The translations under genes were made by a program, and so were the position numbers. A model generated the notes under the pieces. It did not search any database. It was not told the origin of the DNA and saw only the letters and a list, made by a program, of their open reading frames with translations. A DNA stretch of 64,000 bases from Nitrospinota bacterium (GTDB lineage Bacteria; Nitrospinota_A; UBA7883; JACRGQ01), in assembly GCA_016212275.1 (NCBI GenBank), contig JACRGR010000020.1, positions 1 to 64,000 on the forward strand, in the 5' to 3' direction. Positions 59,994-64,000 of the stretch are shown one piece after another (positions within the stretch are counted from its first letter, which is position 1; each line of letters starts with the position of its first letter).

Positions 59994-60938
59994 ATGGGAG
60001 ACAATCCGTTATTGATTTCGGGACGCTCGAACCGCAAGCTTGCGGAAGGGATCGCCAGCCATATCCGCGTGCCGCTCACCAAGTGCGACATCGTGAACTT
60101 TTCCGACGGCGAGATATTCTGCCAGATCATGGAAAACATCCGCGGCGGCGACGTGTTCATCATCCAGTCCACCTGCCCGCCGGTGAACGACCACCTGATG
60201 GAACTGTTGATCACCATAGACGCGGTGAAGCGAGCCTCGGCGCGGCGCATCACGGCGGTCATTCCCTACTTCGGCTACGCGCGGCAGGACCGCAAAGTGC
60301 AAAGCCGCACGCCGATCACGGCGCGGCTGGTGTCCGACCTCATCAGCAACGCGGGCGTCCACCGCGTGCTGTTCATGGACCTTCACGCGGGGCAGATACA
60401 GGGCTTTTTCGACAAGCCGGTGGATCACCTGTACGGCACTCCGCTCATCGTGGAACATATCAAAAAGATGGGCTTGGACGACCTGGTGATGGTATCGCCG
60501 GACGCGGGCGGCGTGGAACGCGCGCGTGTGTACGCCAAGAGCCTCAATTGCGGGCTGGGCATCATAGACAAGCGGCGCGAGGGGAAAAACATCGCCAAGG
60601 CGATGAACATCATCGGCGACGTGAAGGACAAGGACGTGATGATAGTGGACGACATGGTGGACACCGCGGGCACGCTTACCGAGGCGGTGAACGCCCTGAT
60701 GGAAGCTGGCGCGAAAACGGTCCATGCCTGTTGCTCCCACGCCGTGCTCAGCGGCAAAGGGGTGGAGCGCCTGAACGCCTCGCCGCTGGTGAAATTGTTG
60801 TGCACCAATTCCATTGACCAGACGGAGCGGGTGGAAAAGTGCAAAAAACTGGAAGTGCTGGACATCGCCCCGCTGTTCGCGGAAGCGATCGAGCGCATTC
60901 ATTTGGAACGGTCGGTAAGCAGTCTGTTTGAGTATTGA
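59994..60938 (+). CDS. prs: ribose-phosphate pyrophosphokinase
   Basis: Prs makes PRPP from ribose 5-phosphate and ATP. The 314 residues include FSDGEIFCQIMENIRGGDVFIIQST, PYFGYARQDRK, MDLHAGQIQGFFDKPVDHLYG, SPDAGGVERAR and the PRPP motif VMIVDDMVDTAGTL. GAGGAAAGGA precedes ATG 59994. It is followed by rplY and pth, a widely conserved prs-rplY-pth order. Confidence 0.97.
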   Translation: MGDNPLLISGRSNRKLAEGIASHIRVPLTKCDIVNFSDGEIFCQIMENIRGGDVFIIQSTCPPVNDHLMELLITIDAVKRASARRITAVIPYFGYARQDRKVQSRTPITARLVSDLISNAGVHRVLFMDLHAGQIQGFFDKPVDHLYGTPLIVEHIKKMGLDDLVMVSPDAGGVERARVYAKSLNCGLGIIDKRREGKNIAKAMNIIGDVKDKDVMIVDDMVDTAGTLTEAVNALMEAGAKTVHACCSHAVLSGKGVERLNASPLVKLLCTNSIDQTERVEKCKKLEVLDIAPLFAEAIERIHLERSVSSLFEY

Positions 60939-60952
60939 ACGGGAGAAACGAA

Positions 60953-61657
60953 ATGGAAACAGTGACGATCAAGGTTGATGCAAGAAACGAATCCGGCAAA
61001 AGGGCGTCCGCCGCGCTCCGCCGGGCGGGGAACATCCCCTGCGTGATCTATGGCGGCGAAAAGTCCGTAAAGCTGGCGGTGAACTCGCTGGCCCTGGGGA
61101 AGGCGCTTGCCGGTTCTTCCGGCACGCACGTCATCCTCCAGCTTGAGCTGGGGGACGGCAAGGGCGTTCACAACGTGATGCTCAAGGAACTTCAGTACCA
61201 CCCGATCACGGACAAGCTGGTTCACGCGGACCTGTTGGAGATAGACCTGAACAAGCCGATCAAGGTGAAACTGCCGCTGGAATTCACCGGCGAAGCGGTG
61301 GGCGTGAAGGTGAAGGGGGGCGATTTCCGCGTCCACATGCGCGAGATGACCGTGGAGTGCATGCCCGCCGTTATGCCCGCCACGCTGAAAATCGATATTA
61401 CCGACCTTGACCTGAACAAGGTGTGGCACGTTTCGGATATCGCGCTTCCCGAAGGGATCGCGAAAAAGGATGCGGCGGCGATGCCGGTCGTTTCCTGCGT
61501 GACCATCAAGGAAGTGAAGGAAGAGGTTGCGGCCCCCGCAGCCGAGGCCGCTCCGGCCGCCGGTGCGGAAGGCGCGGCCCCCGCCGCTGGAGCCGCCGCC
61601 AAGGGTGGCGCGCCCGCGGCCAAGGCCCCTGCCGGCAAGGAAGCGGGAAAGAAATAA
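60953..61657 (+). CDS. rplY: 50S ribosomal protein L25/general stress protein Ctc
   Basis: bL25 binds 5S rRNA. The 234-residue CTC-form protein has the N-terminal RNA-binding domain (KRASAALRRAGNIPCVIYGG, FHAPIT-like YHPITDKLVHADLLEID) and the TL5 C-terminal domain (LEFTGEAVGVKVKGGDFRVH, DLNKVWHVSDIALPEGI), then an alanine/proline/lysine-rich tail of about 45 residues. ATG at 60953 follows GGGAGAAACGAA. Confidence 0.95.
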   Translation: METVTIKVDARNESGKRASAALRRAGNIPCVIYGGEKSVKLAVNSLALGKALAGSSGTHVILQLELGDGKGVHNVMLKELQYHPITDKLVHADLLEIDLNKPIKVKLPLEFTGEAVGVKVKGGDFRVHMREMTVECMPAVMPATLKIDITDLDLNKVWHVSDIALPEGIAKKDAAAMPVVSCVTIKEVKEEVAAPAAEAAPAAGAEGAAPAAGAAAKGGAPAAKAPAGKEAGKK

Positions 61658-61669
61658 CCCGCCGGGGAC

Positions 61670-62191
61670 GTGAAGCTGTTGGTGGGCCTGGGCAATCCGG
61701 GCCCCAAATACGCCAAAACGCGGCATAACGCCGGGTTCATGGCGGTGGACCTGATCGCCCAGTCCCTCAACGCGGCGTTCGACCGGGACATGTGTTCCTC
61801 GCTCATCGCGCGCGGAACCGCCGGAAACGAGGATATCGTGCTTGCCAAACCCCAGACCTACATGAATTTGAGCGGCGGGGCCGTTGCCGCCCTTATGCGG
61901 AAATTCTCACTTCGTCCGGAAGACATTACCGTGATACATGACGATATCGACATACCCCCCGGCAAGGTCAAGGAAAAGACCGGCGGCGGATCGGGTGGCC
62001 ACAACGGCGTGAGCTCGATAGCCGAACGGTTGGGAACCCCGGAATTCCGCCGCATACGCATCGGTGTCGGAAGGCCATCCGCCGGGATGGACGCCGCCGA
62101 ATATGTTCTCTCTCCGTTCGAAGCGGACGAAAAGCCCCTTATCGCGGAAGCGTTGCAGGATTGCCTTCGCCGGACGGTGCAAGCCGGATAA
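61670..62191 (+). CDS. pth: peptidyl-tRNA hydrolase
   Basis: Pth recycles peptidyl-tRNA released from stalled ribosomes. The 173-residue protein begins [23 protein letters not shown] (catalytic histidine in RHNAG) and has [40 protein letters not shown] and [11 protein letters not shown]. Start is GTG at 61670. Slightly shorter than usual at the C-terminus. It precedes hppA by 13 bases. Confidence 0.95.
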   Translation: MKLLVGLGNPGPKYAKTRHNAGFMAVDLIAQSLNAAFDRDMCSSLIARGTAGNEDIVLAKPQTYMNLSGGAVAALMRKFSLRPEDITVIHDDIDIPPGKVKEKTGGGSGGHNGVSSIAERLGTPEFRRIRIGVGRPSAGMDAAEYVLSPFEADEKPLIAEALQDCLRRTVQAG

Positions 62192-62204
62192 GGCCGGGAA
62201 TATT

Positions 62205-64000
62205 ATGCAAACCTGGTTGAACCTCGCCCCTGTCTTTGGCTTGGCCGGCATGGCGGTGGCCGGAATTCTATTGGCATGGATAAATCGCCTGCCCGCCGGA
62301 ACCGAAAAAATGGTGGAAATCTCCACGGCCATCCGTGAAGGCGCGATGGTTTTTTTGAAAAACGAGTATGCCCGCATCGCGGTGTTCATTGTTATTGTCT
62401 TTACGCTTTTGTACCTCTTCATCGCGCCGCAGACGGCGTTTGCGTTCGTGTGCGGCGGGCTTTCCTCCATGCTTGCCGGGCTTATCGGCATGGCGGCGGC
62501 CACCCGCGCCAACGTGCGCACCGCCGAGGCGGCCCGCGGCGGCAACGCGGAGCTTGCGTTGCGGATCGCGTTTTCCGGCGGCTCCGTGATGGGGATCACC
62601 GTCGCCAGCATTGGGCTGGCGGGGGTGGGCGCGCTTATGTTCGTGTTCGGCGCGCCGGACAGTATCCAATACGTTGGCGGTTACGCCATGGGGGCCAGTT
62701 CCATCGCGCTGTTCGCGCGCGTGGGGGGCGGCATCTTCACCAAGGCGGCGGACGTGGGGAGCGACCTCGTGGGAAAATTGGAAGCGGGAATACCCGAAGA
62801 CGACCCGCGCAATCCCGGCGTGATAGCGGACAACGTGGGGGACTGCGTGGGGGATACCGCCGGGATGGGGGCGGACATTTTTGAATCATACGTCGGCTCA
62901 ATCGTGGCCACCGTGACCATCGGGGCCACGATGGGGGAGCCGATGGCATACATGGCATTGCCGCTGTTCGTGGTGATGGTGGGTTTGGTGGCCTCGCTTG
63001 CGGGCATCGCCAGCATGAAGGTATTTGAAAACCTGGGGGCGGCGCAGGTGCTTCGCTACACCAGCATCATGGCGGCGGTACTCATGCTCATCGGCGCGTA
63101 CTTCATCACCGGGGCCATCGGGCTGAATGCCGGCGTGTTCTGGGCCATTTTCTCCGGCACCCTTGCGGGGGTGCTTATCGGGCTTCTCACGGAGTACTAC
63201 ACCGGCATGTACGGCCCGGTGAAACGGATAGCCGAAGCGTGCAAGACCGGCCCGGCCACCACTATCATCACCGGCATGGCGGGCGGGATGGCGAGCACCG
63301 CGTTACCCGTCATGGTGCTGTGCGCCGCAACATATTCGGCGGCGCAGTTCGCCGGCATCTACGGCATCGCCATCTCGGCGGTGGGGATGCTTGCCACCGT
63401 GGGGATAACCATGAGCGTGGACGGCTACGGCCCGATAGCGGACAACGCGGGGGGCATCTCGGAGATGAGCGGACTGGGCAAAGATGCGCGGAAGATCACC
63501 GATTCGCTGGACTCGCTGGGCAACACCACGGCGGCGATGGGCAAAGGGTTCGCCATCGGCTCGGCGGCGCTCACCGCGCTGGCGCTGTACAGCGCCTATG
63601 CGCAGGCGGTCCATTTGGAGTCCATCAACCTGGTCAACCCCACCGTGGTGGTGGGCATGTTCATCGGCGGCATGACGCCGTTCATCATCGCGGCGTGGAC
63701 CATGACCTCGGTGGGGCGCGCGGCGATGGCGATGGTGGAGGAAATTCGCCGCCAGTTCCGCGAGATACCTGGGCTGATGGCGGGCACGGGAAAGCCGGAT
63801 TCAGCAAAATGCGTGGAGATAAGCGCCCGCGCCGCGTTGAAGGAGATGGTGGCGCCGGGTGTGCTGGCGGTCGTTACCCCTATCGCCGTGGGGCTGTTGC
63901 TGGGCAAGGAAGCGCTGGGAGGCGCCTTGGCGGGGGCCACCGTGACCGGCGTGTTTTTGGCGCTGATGATGGCAAACGGCGGCGGCGCGTGGGATAATGC
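62205..64000 (+). CDS. hppA: membrane-bound ion-pumping pyrophosphatase, 5' part
   Basis: About 598 codons are seen; the gene continues past the window. HppA couples pyrophosphate hydrolysis to H+ or Na+ transport. The catalytic motif [44 protein letters not shown]-like region is at 62727-62853 (DVGSDLVGK and [19 protein letters not shown]), with many membrane helices. The segment [18 protein letters not shown] has alanine where potassium-independent enzymes have lysine, so it should be of the K+-dependent class, which includes Na+ pumps. GGGAA precedes ATG 62205. Confidence 0.94.
   Translation, partial: MQTWLNLAPVFGLAGMAVAGILLAWINRLPAGTEKMVEISTAIREGAMVFLKNEYARIAVFIVIVFTLLYLFIAPQTAFAFVCGGLSSMLAGLIGMAAATRANVRTAEAARGGNAELALRIAFSGGSVMGITVASIGLAGVGALMFVFGAPDSIQYVGGYAMGASSIALFARVGGGIFTKAADVGSDLVGKLEAGIPEDDPRNPGVIADNVGDCVGDTAGMGADIFESYVGSIVATVTIGATMGEPMAYMALPLFVVMVGLVASLAGIASMKVFENLGAAQVLRYTSIMAAVLMLIGAYFITGAIGLNAGVFWAIFSGTLAGVLIGLLTEYYTGMYGPVKRIAEACKTGPATTIITGMAGGMASTALPVMVLCAATYSAAQFAGIYGIAISAVGMLATVGITMSVDGYGPIADNAGGISEMSGLGKDARKITDSLDSLGNTTAAMGKGFAIGSAALTALALYSAYAQAVHLESINLVNPTVVVGMFIGGMTPFIIAAWTMTSVGRAAMAMVEEIRRQFREIPGLMAGTGKPDSAKCVEISARAALKEMVAPGVLAVVTPIAVGLLLGKEALGGALAGATVTGVFLALMMANGGGAWDN

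Overview
The window is a chromosomal segment of a GC-rich, Gram-negative bacterium. Evidence for the cell type: a LapA/LapB-type lipopolysaccharide regulator, a TonB-like protein, type II secretion genes, a lipoprotein with a clean lipobox, DksA, TatC and RsfS. Carbon metabolism is the most informative clue. A sucC-sucD-korA-korB-ndk operon encodes succinyl-CoA ligase and a ferredoxin-dependent 2-oxoglutarate oxidoreductase with a fused gamma-alpha chain, as in reductive or anaerobic TCA cycles. A second locus pairs a formylmethanofuran-dehydrogenase-A-like amidohydrolase with Ftr, implying tetrahydromethanopterin-linked C1 chemistry. A membrane pyrophosphatase of the potassium-dependent type closes the window. 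I cannot name the taxon. There is no rRNA; one tRNA (Gln) is present.

Layout. 1-6510: leftward core genes (sensor fragment, murA-prmC-prfA-rpmE-rho, acpS and a coiled-coil protein). 6511-8751: an AT-richer patch with a ribbon-helix-helix protein, a TA-flanked miniature inverted-repeat element, a nested 38-bp dyad, two small proteins and a MEDS-LuxR regulator. 8811-14213: YhcH, acylphosphatase-pyrF-tatC, TonB-like, fhcA-like and ftr. 14231-15507: AT-rich insert with a frameshifted DUF429 gene and an ORF6N gene. 15562-22739: NtrC-like regulator, era, recO, PII, gspC-gspE-gspF. 22804-28874: a glycan cluster (radical SAM, methyltransferase, Alg14/Alg13-like pair, three GT2 enzymes, DUF2304). 28858-37545: ispE, spoVG, two histidine kinases, a sigma-54 activator, a YhcC-like protein lacking its cluster cysteines, DUF2905, SpoIID/LytB and queA. 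37546-39111: AT-richer accessory patch. 39112-44684: hemerythrin and the ndk-kor-suc operon. 44919-50945: small unknown, response regulator, proBA, nadD, rsfS, dksA-like, lapA-lapB fusion. 51116-56241: a 1290-residue TadZ/MinD-like coiled-coil protein and a LuxR regulator. 56428-59613: Fn3/NHL lipoprotein. 59877-64000: tRNA-Gln, prs, rplY, pth and the start of hppA.

Most interesting: the giant P-loop-degenerate TadZ/MinD-like coiled-coil protein; a radical-SAM relative without the Fe-S cysteines; a PII protein whose T-loop lacks tyrosine; queA apparently starting at ATT; and a recurring GGTANNNT box 6-11 bases before start codons that lack a Shine-Dalgarno sequence, suggesting frequent leaderless transcription. 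Gene starts were chosen from ribosome-binding sites, overlaps and family alignments recalled from memory; no search was run.
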